Positions 35,687 through 45,039 of a stretch of 64,000 nt of DNA are shown here, one piece after another. The notes under the pieces were generated by a model, which made no database searches, was not told where the DNA came from, and saw nothing but the letters and a program-made list of their open reading frames with translations. This DNA comes from Propionibacteriaceae bacterium (GTDB lineage: Bacteria; Actinomycetota; Actinomycetes; Propionibacteriales; Propionibacteriaceae): assembly GCA_031265875.1 (NCBI GenBank), contig JAISCA010000031.1, positions 1 through 64,000 on the forward strand, in the 5' to 3' direction. The translations under genes were made by a program, and so were the position numbers. Every line of letters begins with the position of its first letter. The stretch's first letter is position 1.

Positions 35687-37285
35687 GTGAAGCTCTCGAT
35701 CCGCGCCGGGCTCGGCGTCGCCTTGGCGGCCGCCCTCAGCCTCGGCTTGACCGCCTGCGGCGGTGATTCGCCCTCCGACGACCCGACTGGTGGCGCCGAC
35801 AGCGCCAGCATCGTCGTGGCGACGGAGACGATCGACCATCTCACGCCCGGCAACCACTACTCCGCCTACATCGCCATCCTGTCCCTCTTCACTCCGCTGA
35901 CCAGCCTGACCCAGGACGAGCAGCTGGAGTACCAGCAAGCCGAGTCGGTCACCTCGGACGACGGCATCACTTGGACCATCAAGCTGCGCTCGGGCTGGAC
36001 CTTCCACAACGGCGAGCCGGTCACCTCCGACTCGTACATCGACTCCTGGAACTACCTGGCCTACGGCCCCAACGCCTGGGTCAACTCGGGCCAGTTGCGG
36101 GGCGTGGTCGGCTTCGACGAGATGCAGGGCGACAATCCCACGACCAAGACTCTGTCCGGCTTGAACAAGGTCGACGACCTCACCTTCACGGTCCAGCTGA
36201 AGACGGCCGATCGGCAGTTCCCCTTCCAGCTGTCGGACGGCCAGACCGGCCTCTACCCGCTGCCGAAGGCCGCCTTCGAGGACCTAGAGGCCTACGACCA
36301 GTTCCCGATCGGCAATGGCCCCTTCCAGATGGCGACCGCCTGGACCTCGGACAGCTCTGACATCGTGGTCAAGGCCTACCCGGACTACAAGGGCACCAAG
36401 CCGGCCCTGGAGCAGATCACCTTCCGGCCCTATCAGGACACCAACACGGCCTACACCGACGTCCTGGCCGGCAATATCGACGTCGCCGCCGTGGCCAGCG
36501 GCAAGAACGCCATCGCCCAGCAGGAGCTGGGCGACCGGCTGCACACGCTGGACGCTCCCGGCGTCGACCTGCTCGGCTTCAATCCCAACGATCCGCGTTT
36601 CGCCGACGTCCGGGTGCGCCAAGCCTTCTCCATGGCGATCGACCGCGCGGCCATCAACCAGGCCATCTTCTCCAACTCTCAGATCCCGGCCACCTCGCTG
36701 ACCTCGTCCTCCATGCCGGGCGACCCGGCTGGCGTCTGCGGTCGCTACTGCGAGTTCGACCCGGCCGGGGCCAAGGCCCTGCTGGCCGAGGCCGGCGGCC
36801 TGACCGGCCAGGTCGTGCTGTTGTACGTCGGCGGTTGGGGCCAAGAGGACCTCTTCCAGGCCTACGCCAATCAGCTGCGCCAGAACCTCGAACTCGACGT
36901 CGTGGCCACTCCGGCGACCGACTTCGCCGAGTTCCAAGAGCGCCTGCAATCCGGCGACTACGCCCTCAACCGGGCCCGCTGGGGCGCCTTGTACCCGAGC
37001 CAGCAGGACACCCTGCACTCGCTCTACACGGCGGCCGGCGACGGCAATTTCGCCGCTGGCGGCTATCACAACGACGAGGTCGACGCCCTCCTGGCCCAGG
37101 CCGACGCGGCCGACACCATCGAGGCCTCCTTCGCCATCTACCGCCAGGTCCAAGAGCGGATCTTGGCCGACTTCCCGGTCATCCCGACCTTCGGCAACCG
37201 CTACCTGTGGGCTTGCAGCGAACGCATCGACCAGGTGCCTTCAGCGGCCGGCACCGTCTACTTCGCCCGCCTCACCCTGAAGTGA
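35687..37285 (+). CDS. family 5 peptide-binding lipoprotein (OppA/DppA type)
   Basis: 532 residues from the GTG at 35687, which follows AGGAGG (35677-35682). The longer frame from 35516 has no homology before this point. The signal peptide ends in the lipobox 'LGLTAC'. The mature protein follows the SBP family 5 pattern: 'WTIKLRSGWTFHNGEPVTSD' near 90, 'FPFQLSDGQTGLYPLPK', 'VRQAFSMAIDRAAINQAIF' near 315, and a C-terminal 'ADFPVIPTFGNRYLWA'. It captures oligopeptides outside the membrane for the permeases encoded downstream. Confidence 0.93.
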   Translation: MKLSIRAGLGVALAAALSLGLTACGGDSPSDDPTGGADSASIVVATETIDHLTPGNHYSAYIAILSLFTPLTSLTQDEQLEYQQAESVTSDDGITWTIKLRSGWTFHNGEPVTSDSYIDSWNYLAYGPNAWVNSGQLRGVVGFDEMQGDNPTTKTLSGLNKVDDLTFTVQLKTADRQFPFQLSDGQTGLYPLPKAAFEDLEAYDQFPIGNGPFQMATAWTSDSSDIVVKAYPDYKGTKPALEQITFRPYQDTNTAYTDVLAGNIDVAAVASGKNAIAQQELGDRLHTLDAPGVDLLGFNPNDPRFADVRVRQAFSMAIDRAAINQAIFSNSQIPATSLTSSSMPGDPAGVCGRYCEFDPAGAKALLAEAGGLTGQVVLLYVGGWGQEDLFQAYANQLRQNLELDVVATPATDFAEFQERLQSGDYALNRARWGALYPSQQDTLHSLYTAAGDGNFAAGGYHNDEVDALLAQADAADTIEASFAIYRQVQERILADFPVIPTFGNRYLWACSERIDQVPSAAGTVYFARLTLK

Positions 37286-37317
37286 CCCGCGTCACCTCGA
37301 AGTGAACTGAGAACGAA

Positions 37318-38709
37318 GTGTCCCAACCCGACACCGTCCAGGTCGGCTCGCCGGAGGACATCCTCCGGCGAGCCGCCGCGGTGCCGCCCTTGGACGGCTT
37401 CCCGCCCTTGGACGACCTGCTCCGGCGCTTCGACGCCGTCGCCTCGGCCCACCCCGACCTGATCACCCGCCGCCGGGCCGGCACCAGCCGGCTGGGCGAG
37501 GCCATCCCGGTCTACGGCCTAGCCGGCGGCCAGCGCCACCACCTGGTGGTGGGCGGCGTCCACCCGAACGAACCCATCGGCTCTTGGACCGCCTTGCATC
37601 TGATCACCCGACTGGCCCAGGACACCGCCTTGCGCGAAGCTCTGAACGCCTCCTGGCAGATCGTGCCTTGCATCGACCCGGACGCCTACCGCCTGAACGA
37701 GGATTGGTTCGCCGATCCGACCGACCGGTCCCATTACGCCCGTCACTTCTACCGCCCGGCCGGCGACGAGCAGGTCGAGTGGACCTTCCCCTTCTCCCAC
37801 AAATCGGCCTACTTCGACCGTATGCTGCCCGAGACCCAGGCCTTGGCCCGGCTGATCGATCAGACCCAGCCGGAGTTGTACGTGCCCCTGCACAACTGCG
37901 AGATGGGCGGCGTCTACTACTACCTGACCCGGCCGGTGCCGGAATTGTACGATCTGCTCTCACTGTTGCCCGGCCAGCTCGGACTGCCCTTGCACCAGGG
38001 CGAGCCGGAGTCCGGCAACCTGGAGGCGCTGGCGCCTGGCATCTACGCCACCGGCGAGCTGGCCCAGGCCTACGACTGGGCCGAGGCCCTCGGCCTGGAC
38101 CCCTACCCGCCCGGCTCCGGCGGCGCCTCCTCAACCGAGTACGCCGGCCGCTTCGGCACGCTCGGCCTGATCGCGGAGCTGCCCCAGTGGCGCCATCACC
38201 AGGCCGACGACACCCGCCCGGTGGCGGAGTCGTACGCCGACCTCTTGACCCGCACCGGCCGGCAATTGGCCGAGCTGAGCGACGTCCTCTGCCAGGTGCT
38301 GGCCGAGGCCGAGCCGTACCTCAAACTCGACACCCCCTTCCTCCGCGGCGCCCGCGCCTTCGCCCTGGGCATCGCCCAGTCGGCCGAGACCAGCCTGACC
38401 CGGGCCCAACAGACCAGCAGCCAACGTTTGGCCAGCGTGGCCGAGCGCTTCGGCTGCGAAGACGTCGTGCGCATGTTCCGCTTGCGCTACGGCGGCATGA
38501 CTTGGCGGGCGCTGGCGGCCGAGGTCCAAGCCGGTGTGGCGGCGGTCGAACTGCGCCGTTTGGCGGCCCGGATGGCGACCCACTTCGCGGACTGGGCGGC
38601 CGAAGCCGAGACCCTGGACGGCGCCGAGCCGATCGCCATCCAGGACCTGGTCGGAGTGCAGTACGGCGCCATCTTGGCCGGAGCGGCCTATTGTGAAGGT
38701 CTGCTCTGA
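37318..38709 (+). CDS. M14-family zinc carboxypeptidase (MpaA-like), cytoplasmic
   Basis: 463 residues, no signal peptide. Zinc ligands are H82 and E85 in 'GGVHPNEPIGSW' and H192 in 'PLHNCEMGG'; the catalytic Glu is E287 in 'LIAELPQW'. The rest is helical and unfamiliar. Placed between the peptide-binding lipoprotein and the permeases, it likely trims imported peptides. Cytosolic M14 enzymes such as MpaA cleave the gamma-D-Glu-diaminopimelate bond, so muropeptide salvage is possible (inference). The GTG at 37318 has only a weak ribosome site. Confidence 0.85.
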   Translation: MSQPDTVQVGSPEDILRRAAAVPPLDGFPPLDDLLRRFDAVASAHPDLITRRRAGTSRLGEAIPVYGLAGGQRHHLVVGGVHPNEPIGSWTALHLITRLAQDTALREALNASWQIVPCIDPDAYRLNEDWFADPTDRSHYARHFYRPAGDEQVEWTFPFSHKSAYFDRMLPETQALARLIDQTQPELYVPLHNCEMGGVYYYLTRPVPELYDLLSLLPGQLGLPLHQGEPESGNLEALAPGIYATGELAQAYDWAEALGLDPYPPGSGGASSTEYAGRFGTLGLIAELPQWRHHQADDTRPVAESYADLLTRTGRQLAELSDVLCQVLAEAEPYLKLDTPFLRGARAFALGIAQSAETSLTRAQQTSSQRLASVAERFGCEDVVRMFRLRYGGMTWRALAAEVQAGVAAVELRRLAARMATHFADWAAEAETLDGAEPIAIQDLVGVQYGAILAGAAYCEGLL

Positions 38710-38711
38710 CG

Positions 38712-39644
38712 ATGGCGACGGCTCTTCGATGGGGTAAGCGCCTGGGCGGTCTGGCGATCGTTTTCCTGGGCGTCACCTTCATCATCTACCTAGCCGTCTT
38801 CGCGCTGCCGGGCGACCCGATCCGGGCCTTCGCCGGCGACAGGCCCATCTCGGACTCCGTGGTGGCCACCCTGCGGGCCAAGTATCACCTGGACGACCCG
38901 CTCTGGCGGCAGTATCTGGACTACCTGCTGGGGCTGTTCCAGGGCGACCTGGGGACGACCTTCAACGGCCGGCCGGTGGCCGACCAGCTGGCCGCCCGCT
39001 GGCCGGTCACCATCACCTTGGCCCTGACCGCTTGGGTGCTGGAGATCGTCTTCGGGCTCGGCCTGGGCGTGGTGGCGGCGCTGAAGCGGGGCAGCCTGGT
39101 CGACCACGGCCTGCTAGCCGTCACAGTGCTGGCCAGCTGCGTGCCCATCTTCGTCTTGGGCGTGCTGTCGCAGCAGGTCTTCGGCGTCAAGCTGGGTTGG
39201 CTGCCGGTGGCCGGCGTGCGGTCAGGCTGGCCGGTGTCGTACATCCTGCCGGCCAGCATCATCGCCGTCTTCGGGCTGTCGGCCGTCTCCCGCCTGATGC
39301 GTGGCGCCATGGTCGAGAACCTGGGGGCCGATTACGTCCGCACGGTGCGGGCCCAGGGCTTCGGCGAGGGCCGTATCGTCGGCCTCCACGTCATGCGCAA
39401 CTCGCTCATCCCGGCTTCGACCTACCTGGCCACCGACTTGGGCTACCTGCTGGGCGGTTCGGTCATCATCGAGGGCATCTTCAACCTGCCTGGGGTGGGC
39501 AATCTGCTGTTCGAGTCCATCCGTTCGCACGAGGGCCCGACCGTGGTCGGCATCGCCACCGCCTTGATCGTGGTCTTCCTCTTGACCTCGGTCTTAGTCG
39601 ACGCCATCCACGCCCTGCTCGACCCCAGGGTGCGCCGTGGCTAG
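38712..39644 (+). CDS. peptide ABC transporter permease (DppB/OppB type)
   Basis: 310 residues and six membrane segments. The N-terminal family block is 'FLGVTFIIYLAVFALPGDPI'. The EAA loop is 'YVRTVRAQGFGEGRIVGLHV' near 215, and the C-terminus has 'IIEGIFNLPGVGNLLFESI'. The ATG is 2 nt after the carboxypeptidase stop. Its 3' end overlaps the next permease by 8 nt. Confidence 0.94.
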   Translation: MATALRWGKRLGGLAIVFLGVTFIIYLAVFALPGDPIRAFAGDRPISDSVVATLRAKYHLDDPLWRQYLDYLLGLFQGDLGTTFNGRPVADQLAARWPVTITLALTAWVLEIVFGLGLGVVAALKRGSLVDHGLLAVTVLASCVPIFVLGVLSQQVFGVKLGWLPVAGVRSGWPVSYILPASIIAVFGLSAVSRLMRGAMVENLGADYVRTVRAQGFGEGRIVGLHVMRNSLIPASTYLATDLGYLLGGSVIIEGIFNLPGVGNLLFESIRSHEGPTVVGIATALIVVFLLTSVLVDAIHALLDPRVRRG

Positions 39645-40512
39645 GCCGGCGCCGGCCCAGCGCACCCGCCGCAGCGGGGGGCAGCGGCTGCGCCGGGACT
39701 GGACCTTCGTCGGACCGGCGGTCCTGATCGGCCTGCTCCTAGTGGTGGCCCTGGTCCCCGGCTTCTTCGCCGGCCTCTTCGGCCACGGCGATCCCCGCGT
39801 CTGCGACCTCTACTCCAGCCAGCTCGGACCTAGCGCCGGGCATCCCTTCGGCTTCGATCTGCAAGGCTGCGACGTCTGGGCCAATGTCATCTACGGCACC
39901 CAGTCCTCCATCGCGGTCGGTCTGATGGCGACCGCCATCTCCGGGGTCATCGCCGTCGTCTTGGGCACCTTGGCCGGTTTCAACGGCGGCTGGGCCGATT
40001 GGCTGATCTCCCGGCTGACCGAGGTCTTCTTGGGCTTCCCCTTCCTGCTGGCCGCCATCGTGGTGCTGAACTCGATCGGCCAGCGCACCGTCTTCACGGT
40101 GGCGGCCGTGCTGGGGCTGTTCGGTTGGCCCACCATGGCCCGGCTGGTGCGGGCCTCGGTCCGTCAGGTGCGCTCCCTCGACTACGTCCTGGCCGCTCGC
40201 ACCATGGGCCTGGGCGTCTGGCGTATCGTCACCCGCTACGTCTTGGCCAACGGTTTGACGCCGGTTCTGATCCTGGCCACCATCTCCATCGGCACCGTCA
40301 TCGTGGCCGAGAGCTCCCTGACCTACCTGGGCGTCGGGCTGGCTCCGCCGGCCATCTCCTGGGGCTTGCAGATCGCGGACGGCTCGCGCTACTTCCAAAC
40401 CGCTCCCCACATGATCGTCTTCCCCTCGCTCTTCTTGTCTTTGACCGTCCTGTCCATCATCATGCTGGGCGAGGCCCTGCGCGCCGCCTTCGACCCCAAG
40501 AGGTTGCAATGA
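39637..40512 (+). CDS. peptide ABC transporter permease (DppC/OppC type)
   Basis: 291 residues from the GTG at 39637. It has the DppC features: 'HPFGFDLQGCDVWANVIYGT' (the HPxGTDxxGRD-like block), 'LTEVFLGFPFLLAAIVVLNS', the EAA loop 'YVLAARTMGLGVWRIVTRYV', and 'SLTYLGVGLAPPAISWGLQI'. It pairs with the preceding permease, and its stop overlaps the regulator start as ATGA. Confidence 0.94.
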   Translation: MARPAPAQRTRRSGGQRLRRDWTFVGPAVLIGLLLVVALVPGFFAGLFGHGDPRVCDLYSSQLGPSAGHPFGFDLQGCDVWANVIYGTQSSIAVGLMATAISGVIAVVLGTLAGFNGGWADWLISRLTEVFLGFPFLLAAIVVLNSIGQRTVFTVAAVLGLFGWPTMARLVRASVRQVRSLDYVLAARTMGLGVWRIVTRYVLANGLTPVLILATISIGTVIVAESSLTYLGVGLAPPAISWGLQIADGSRYFQTAPHMIVFPSLFLSLTVLSIIMLGEALRAAFDPKRLQ

Positions 40513-41135
40513 CTTCCACCCGACCCGCCGTCGACGCCAAGGAGCTGGCCCGGCGCCAGTTCGCCGAGGACCTCTCCTTGATCTGGGAGATGGCCGGCAC
40601 CTCCCGCATGGACGGGCGGGTGCTGGGCTATCTCATGATCATGGACCAGCCCTACATCTCCTCGGCCGACTTGGCCCAGGCCCTGCGCGCCTCGGCTGGG
40701 GCGGTCTCGATGGCGACCCGGCGGCTGGTCGACATGCGCTTCATCCGGCAGCACTCCATTCCGGGCGACCGGCGGCACTATTTCAAGGCCGAGGACGACC
40801 CTTGGGGCAGCTTCCTGAGCAACGAGCACCGCTATTTCGACCGCGAGATCGAGACCCTGGAACAGGCCATGGAACTGCTCGGCCCCGATGAGCCGGCGGC
40901 CCGGCGGCGGCTCCGCAACGGCCGCGACTACCTGGCCTGGATCTCGGCCTATCACAACAAGATGCTGGCCGATTGGGAGTCCCACAAGCGGGAACGCGAC
41001 GCCCGCGAGCGGGCCGGGACGGCCGATCTGGCTGACCTGGCCGACTTGATCGACCGAACCGATCAGACCGACCTAGCTGACTCAGCCGAGTCAGTGGGCT
41101 CAGCTGACCCAGCTGAGCCAGCGGCCCAGGACTGA
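40509..41135 (+). CDS. GbsR/MarR-family transcriptional regulator
   Basis: 208 residues from the ATG at 40509; the longer frame from 39999 is noise over the permease gene. The winged helix is near 30-95: 'GRVLGYLMIMDQPYISSADL', then 'ASAGAVSMATRRLVDMRFI' as the recognition block and 'GDRRHYFKAED' as the wing. Residues 165-208 are a low-complexity tail of ADL/DRTDQTD units. Being embedded in the transporter operon suggests local control through the palindrome at 35501-35524. Confidence 0.85.
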   Translation: MTSTRPAVDAKELARRQFAEDLSLIWEMAGTSRMDGRVLGYLMIMDQPYISSADLAQALRASAGAVSMATRRLVDMRFIRQHSIPGDRRHYFKAEDDPWGSFLSNEHRYFDREIETLEQAMELLGPDEPAARRRLRNGRDYLAWISAYHNKMLADWESHKRERDARERAGTADLADLADLIDRTDQTDLADSAESVGSADPAEPAAQD

Positions 41136-41138
41136 GCC

Positions 41139-42998
41139 ATGGCCGACTGCCTGCTCCAGATCGAGGACCTCGACGTCAGCTTCGACGTCGAGGGCGAGAC
41201 CGTGCTCGGGGTCAGGGGCGTCAGCTTCGACGTGTCCGCCCACGAGGTGGTGGCGGTGGTCGGCGAGTCCGGTTCCGGCAAGACCGTGACGGCCATGTCC
41301 GTGCTCGGACTCCTGCCCCATAACGCCAAGGTGTCCGGTTCGGTCCACTTGTTGGGCCAAGAGGTCGGCCGGCTCAACCCAGCTCAGCTACGACAGTTGC
41401 GTCGTTCCAGCGTCGGCATGATCTTCCAAGACCCGGTGGCGGCCCTCAACCCGGTCTTCAGCGTCGGTTTCCAACTCGGCCAGGTGGTGCGCCTGCATCA
41501 CCACGACCTGTCCCGCGAGCAGGTCCGCCAGCGGGTGGTCGAATTGCTCGACCTGGTCGAGATCGATCAGCCCGAGACCCGGCTGAAGAATTACCCGCAC
41601 GAGTTCTCCGGCGGTCAATGCCAGCGCATCGTCATCGCCATGGCCATCGCCGGGTGGGGTCAGCCGACCAGCGGCGACGGTTCGGACCCGGCGGAACCCG
41701 CTGGCCAGCCCCGGCTCCTGATCGCGGACGAGCCCACCACCGCCTTGGACGTCACGGTCCAGGCCGAGATCCTGTCCGTCCTACGCCGGATCAAGGACCG
41801 CCTAGGCGCCTCCGTGCTGCTCATCACCCACAATATGGGCGTGGTGGCCGATCTGGCCGACCGGGTGGTGGTGATGCGTGCGGGCGAGGTGGTCGAGATC
41901 AACGATTGCGCCAAGTTGTTCGCCCAACCCGAGGCCGACTACACCAAGGCCCTGCTGGCGGCGGTGCCCAAGATCGGCGCCAGCGCGACCGCGGCCCCGC
42001 CAGCGCTGGAGACGCGCCCCACCGTCCCAATCCCTCCGCCGGACGGCCCCGACCCAGCCTCACCCGCCCCGACAGATCGCATTGCCCCAACCTCACCGAC
42101 CATCCCAGCCGACCGGCGGACTGACCCCATGGCTCCAGCGTCCCCGCCGCCCGCCTTAGAGGTGACCGACTTGGTGGTGTCCTACGGCCGGGGCAAGCGG
42201 GGCCGGACCGAGGCCGTGGCCTCGGTCAGCCTGTCGGTCCAAGCCGGCGAGATCGTCGGTTTGGTGGGCGAATCGGGTTCGGGCAAGACCACCTTGGGCC
42301 GGGCCGCCGTCGGCCTGGCCCCGATCAGCGGCGGCCGCGTCCTGATCGAGGGCCAAGACCTGGCCGGGCTGAGCCGGTCCCGCCGCCAAGAGCTGCGGCG
42401 CCGGGTCGGGGTCGTCTTCCAGAACCCGGCCACCTCGCTCAATCCGCGCTACTCCGTCGGCGCCACCGTCACCGAGCCGTTACGGGTCTTGGGCGGGCTG
42501 GCCCCGCCGGAGGCCCAAGGGCGGGCGGTCGAACTGTTGCGAGCGGTCGGCCTGGGGCCGGACTGGCTGGACCGTTACCCCCACGAATTGTCCGGCGGTC
42601 AGCGTCAACGGGTCGCCATCGCCCGCGCCGTCGCCCTCGACCCGGTCCTGTTGATCGCGGACGAGCCGACCAGCGCCCTCGACGTGTCGGTCCAGGCCCA
42701 GGTCTTGGACGTCTTCCGCTCCCTCCAGGCCCGGCTCGGTTTCGCTTGCTTGTTCATCAGCCACGACCTGGCCGTGGTGGACTCCCTCTGCGGCCGGGTG
42801 GCGGTCATGCACCAGGGCCGCCTGGTCGAGGTCGGTCCGCGTCAAGCAGTCTTGCAGCGGCCCCGCCATCCTTACACCCGTCGCCTGGTCGAGTCCGCCC
42901 CCATCCCGGACCCGGTCCGCCAACGCGCTCGGCGGGTCGCTCCGGCCGACCCGGCCGATCGGACCGACCCGACCAGGGACCACTCCGTATCTTCCTAG
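41139..42998 (+). CDS. fused peptide ABC transporter ATPase (DppD-DppF)
   Basis: 619 residues with two complete nucleotide-binding domains. NBD1 (about 1-280): Walker A 'VGESGSGKTVTAMSVLGL', signature 'EFSGGQCQRIVIAMAIA', Walker B 'LLIADEPTTALDVTVQ'; an unusual insert of about 17 residues ('GWGQPTSGDGSDPAEPAGQP') separates signature and Walker B. NBD2 (about 340-600): 'VGESGSGKTTLGRAAVGL', 'LSGGQRQRVAIARAVALD', 'LLIADEPTSALDVSVQ'. A Pro/Thr-rich linker joins them. Both halves carry the oligopeptide C-terminal extension style. The ATG is 3 nt after the regulator stop. Confidence 0.94.
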   Translation: MADCLLQIEDLDVSFDVEGETVLGVRGVSFDVSAHEVVAVVGESGSGKTVTAMSVLGLLPHNAKVSGSVHLLGQEVGRLNPAQLRQLRRSSVGMIFQDPVAALNPVFSVGFQLGQVVRLHHHDLSREQVRQRVVELLDLVEIDQPETRLKNYPHEFSGGQCQRIVIAMAIAGWGQPTSGDGSDPAEPAGQPRLLIADEPTTALDVTVQAEILSVLRRIKDRLGASVLLITHNMGVVADLADRVVVMRAGEVVEINDCAKLFAQPEADYTKALLAAVPKIGASATAAPPALETRPTVPIPPPDGPDPASPAPTDRIAPTSPTIPADRRTDPMAPASPPPALEVTDLVVSYGRGKRGRTEAVASVSLSVQAGEIVGLVGESGSGKTTLGRAAVGLAPISGGRVLIEGQDLAGLSRSRRQELRRRVGVVFQNPATSLNPRYSVGATVTEPLRVLGGLAPPEAQGRAVELLRAVGLGPDWLDRYPHELSGGQRQRVAIARAVALDPVLLIADEPTSALDVSVQAQVLDVFRSLQARLGFACLFISHDLAVVDSLCGRVAVMHQGRLVEVGPRQAVLQRPRHPYTRRLVESAPIPDPVRQRARRVAPADPADRTDPTRDHSVSS

Positions 42999-43009
42999 GA
43001 GGCACTGTC

Positions 43010-44521
43010 ATGCTGACCCTGCGCCATGTCCGTCTACCCGGCCGCGATGGTCTCCACGACGTCCTGATCGAATCTGGCCAGGTGGCGGAGGTCCGTCCCC
43101 CGGCCGAGGCGGCGGGCGCCACCGTAGCCGACCTGGCGGCCGGCCTGAGGGGCGATCCCCAGGCTGGCCAGGGCGCTCGGCCGGGTCCCGCGCTGGAGGC
43201 CGACGGGCGCTGGCTCCTGCCCGGTTTCTGGGACGAGCACGTTCACTTCCGGCTCTGGTCCGAACTGTCCCGCCGGCTCGACGTCAGCCAGGCCGCCTCG
43301 GCGGCCGAGGTGGCCCAACTGGTCCAGGCCGGGTTGCCGGCGGCCGGGGCCAGCCAAGTGATCGCGGCCGGCTTCCGTGACGGGCTGTGGCCGGACGCCC
43401 CTCGGCGCGAGCTATTGGACGCTGTGACCGCGATCGAGGTCTACGTCGTCTCGGCCGACCTGCACTCGATCTGGCTCAATTCGCCCGCCCTGGCCCGCTT
43501 CGGCCTAGCCGACCACCCGACCGGCTTGCTGCGCGAGGATGACTGCTTCAAGATCGCCTGGGCCCTGTCCGACGTGCCGACCGAGGTGTCCGACGCCTGG
43601 GTCCAGGAGGCGGCCCAGCGGGCGGCGGCCCGGGGCCTGGTCGGATTGGTCGACCTCGACCTGACCTGGTCCCTGGACGATTGGCGGCGCCGGGCGGTGG
43701 CCGGCTTCGACCAGGTCCGGGTGGCCTGCGGCGTCTTCGGGGAGGCTCTCGACCAGGCCGTGGCCGCCGGGCTGCGCTACGGCGATCCGCTCGATCAGAA
43801 CGGCTTGATCCGGGTCGGCCCGCTCAAGATCGTGACGGACGGCTCGCTCAACACCCGGACGGCCTGGTGCTTCGACCCCTATCCCGGCCTCAGCGGCGAC
43901 GAGGCCAGGGGCCGGCCCAGTTGGGCCCTGGCCGATCTGATCGACCTGATGCGGCGGGGCTGGCAGCACGGTCTGTGGCCGGCCGTCCACGCCATCGGCG
44001 ACCAGGCCAACGCGGAGGCCTTGGACGCCTTCGCCGCCGTCGGCTGCCCCGGCCGGATCGAGCACGCCCAGCTCCTGCGCTGGCAGGACATCCCGCGCCT
44101 GGCCGAGTTGGGCCTGATCGCCAGCGTCCAGCCCGAGCACGCCATGGACGACCGCGACGTGGCCGACCGGCACTGGGCCGGGCGGACCGAGCGGGCCTTC
44201 GCCTGCCGCAGTCTGCTCGACGGCGGCGTCCGGCTGGCCTTGGGCTCCGACGCCCCGGTCGCCCCGCTCGACCCTTGGATCACAGTCGCCGCCGCCGTCG
44301 CACGCAGCCGGGACGGACGGGAGCCCTGGCACCCCGAACAAGCCATCCCCCGCGCCGCCGCCTTGGCCGCCTCAGCCCGCCAACGGGCAGCAGTGGCCCC
44401 AGGGCAACCGGCCGACCTGCAACTGATCGAGCTGGACCCCTACCAGGCCAGCCCCGACCAACTCCGGACCATGCCCGTGGCCGCCACCTGGCTGGGCGGG
44501 CGCTGCACCCACGTCGGCTGA
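43010..44521 (+). CDS. metal-dependent amidohydrolase, YtcJ-like
   Basis: 503 residues from the ATG at 43010, 7 nt after AGGAGG; the open frame upstream to 42746 is noise. The metal site begins with 'WDEHVHF' (HxH, near 75). Later ligands are expected in 'PAVHAIGDQANAEALDAF', 'RIEHAQLL' and the Asp of 'LALGSDAPVAPLDPW'. 'KIVTDGSLNTRTAW' is typical of the amidohydrolase_3 subfamily. It is likely a cytosolic hydrolase acting on the transported compound or on its peptidase product. Last gene of the operon. Confidence 0.88.
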   Translation: MLTLRHVRLPGRDGLHDVLIESGQVAEVRPPAEAAGATVADLAAGLRGDPQAGQGARPGPALEADGRWLLPGFWDEHVHFRLWSELSRRLDVSQAASAAEVAQLVQAGLPAAGASQVIAAGFRDGLWPDAPRRELLDAVTAIEVYVVSADLHSIWLNSPALARFGLADHPTGLLREDDCFKIAWALSDVPTEVSDAWVQEAAQRAAARGLVGLVDLDLTWSLDDWRRRAVAGFDQVRVACGVFGEALDQAVAAGLRYGDPLDQNGLIRVGPLKIVTDGSLNTRTAWCFDPYPGLSGDEARGRPSWALADLIDLMRRGWQHGLWPAVHAIGDQANAEALDAFAAVGCPGRIEHAQLLRWQDIPRLAELGLIASVQPEHAMDDRDVADRHWAGRTERAFACRSLLDGGVRLALGSDAPVAPLDPWITVAAAVARSRDGREPWHPEQAIPRAAALAASARQRAAVAPGQPADLQLIELDPYQASPDQLRTMPVAATWLGGRCTHVG

Positions 44522-44617
44522 GCTCCCAGCCGACGATGTGACCACCACATCGGCGATGACGTGTCGAAACGCCTGTCTGACGAGAAACCCGCTCCGCCGG
44601 CCACTCGAGGTCGCACC

Positions 44618-44643
44618 GCATGATCGCACTTGTACTATCATGC
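44618..44643. promoter_or_regulatory. inverted repeat upstream of the Xre gene
   Basis: GCATGAT (44618-44624), 12 nt, ATCATGC (44637-44643): perfect 7-bp arms ending 29 nt before the ATG of the helix-turn-helix gene. This is a probable autoregulatory operator. Confidence 0.6.
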
Positions 44644-44671
44644 TGAGAATGCGATGATGAGAGAGGATGAC

Positions 44672-44992
44672 ATGGGCAACTACTCTCGCTGGGAGGACGC
44701 CAAGAAGGCGCGACCCCACACTGCCGCCGAGCGGCGGGCAGCCATCGAGCAAGACCTCGATCTCGGTCAACTCATTTACGACCTACGCACCGCAGCTGGC
44801 CTCAGCCAGCGCGAATTAGCGCTCAGAATGGGCACGACCCAGTCGGTCATCTCCCGTCTCGAAGAAGGCGGCGGAGCACGTAACCGCATGGACACGCTCG
44901 CCCGTGTGGCGACAGCGCTCGGACGCCACCTGATCGTCTCCTTCCCTCAGCAGCTCCCCGCCGAGCTGAAGGACGCCGTTCGAGTCGCCTGA
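44672..44992 (+). CDS. Xre/HigA-like helix-turn-helix protein, orphan antitoxin
   Basis: 106 residues. The helix-turn-helix is 'GLSQRELALRMGTTQSVISR' (about 48-67), followed by 'MDTLARVATALGRHLIVSF'. This C-terminal arrangement is common in antitoxins that follow RelE/HigB toxins. The region upstream (44522-44671) has no room for a toxin and the gene downstream is a convergent enolase, so it stands alone. The ATG at 44672 follows AGAGG by about 5 nt; in-frame ATGs at 44654 and 44657 are alternatives. Confidence 0.8.
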   Translation: MGNYSRWEDAKKARPHTAAERRAAIEQDLDLGQLIYDLRTAAGLSQRELALRMGTTQSVISRLEEGGGARNRMDTLARVATALGRHLIVSFPQQLPAELKDAVRVA

Positions 44993-45039
44993 CGACGCTG
45001 GAGCGCCTGGCTCGGATCCGCCGGGAACGATCGCTTCCA

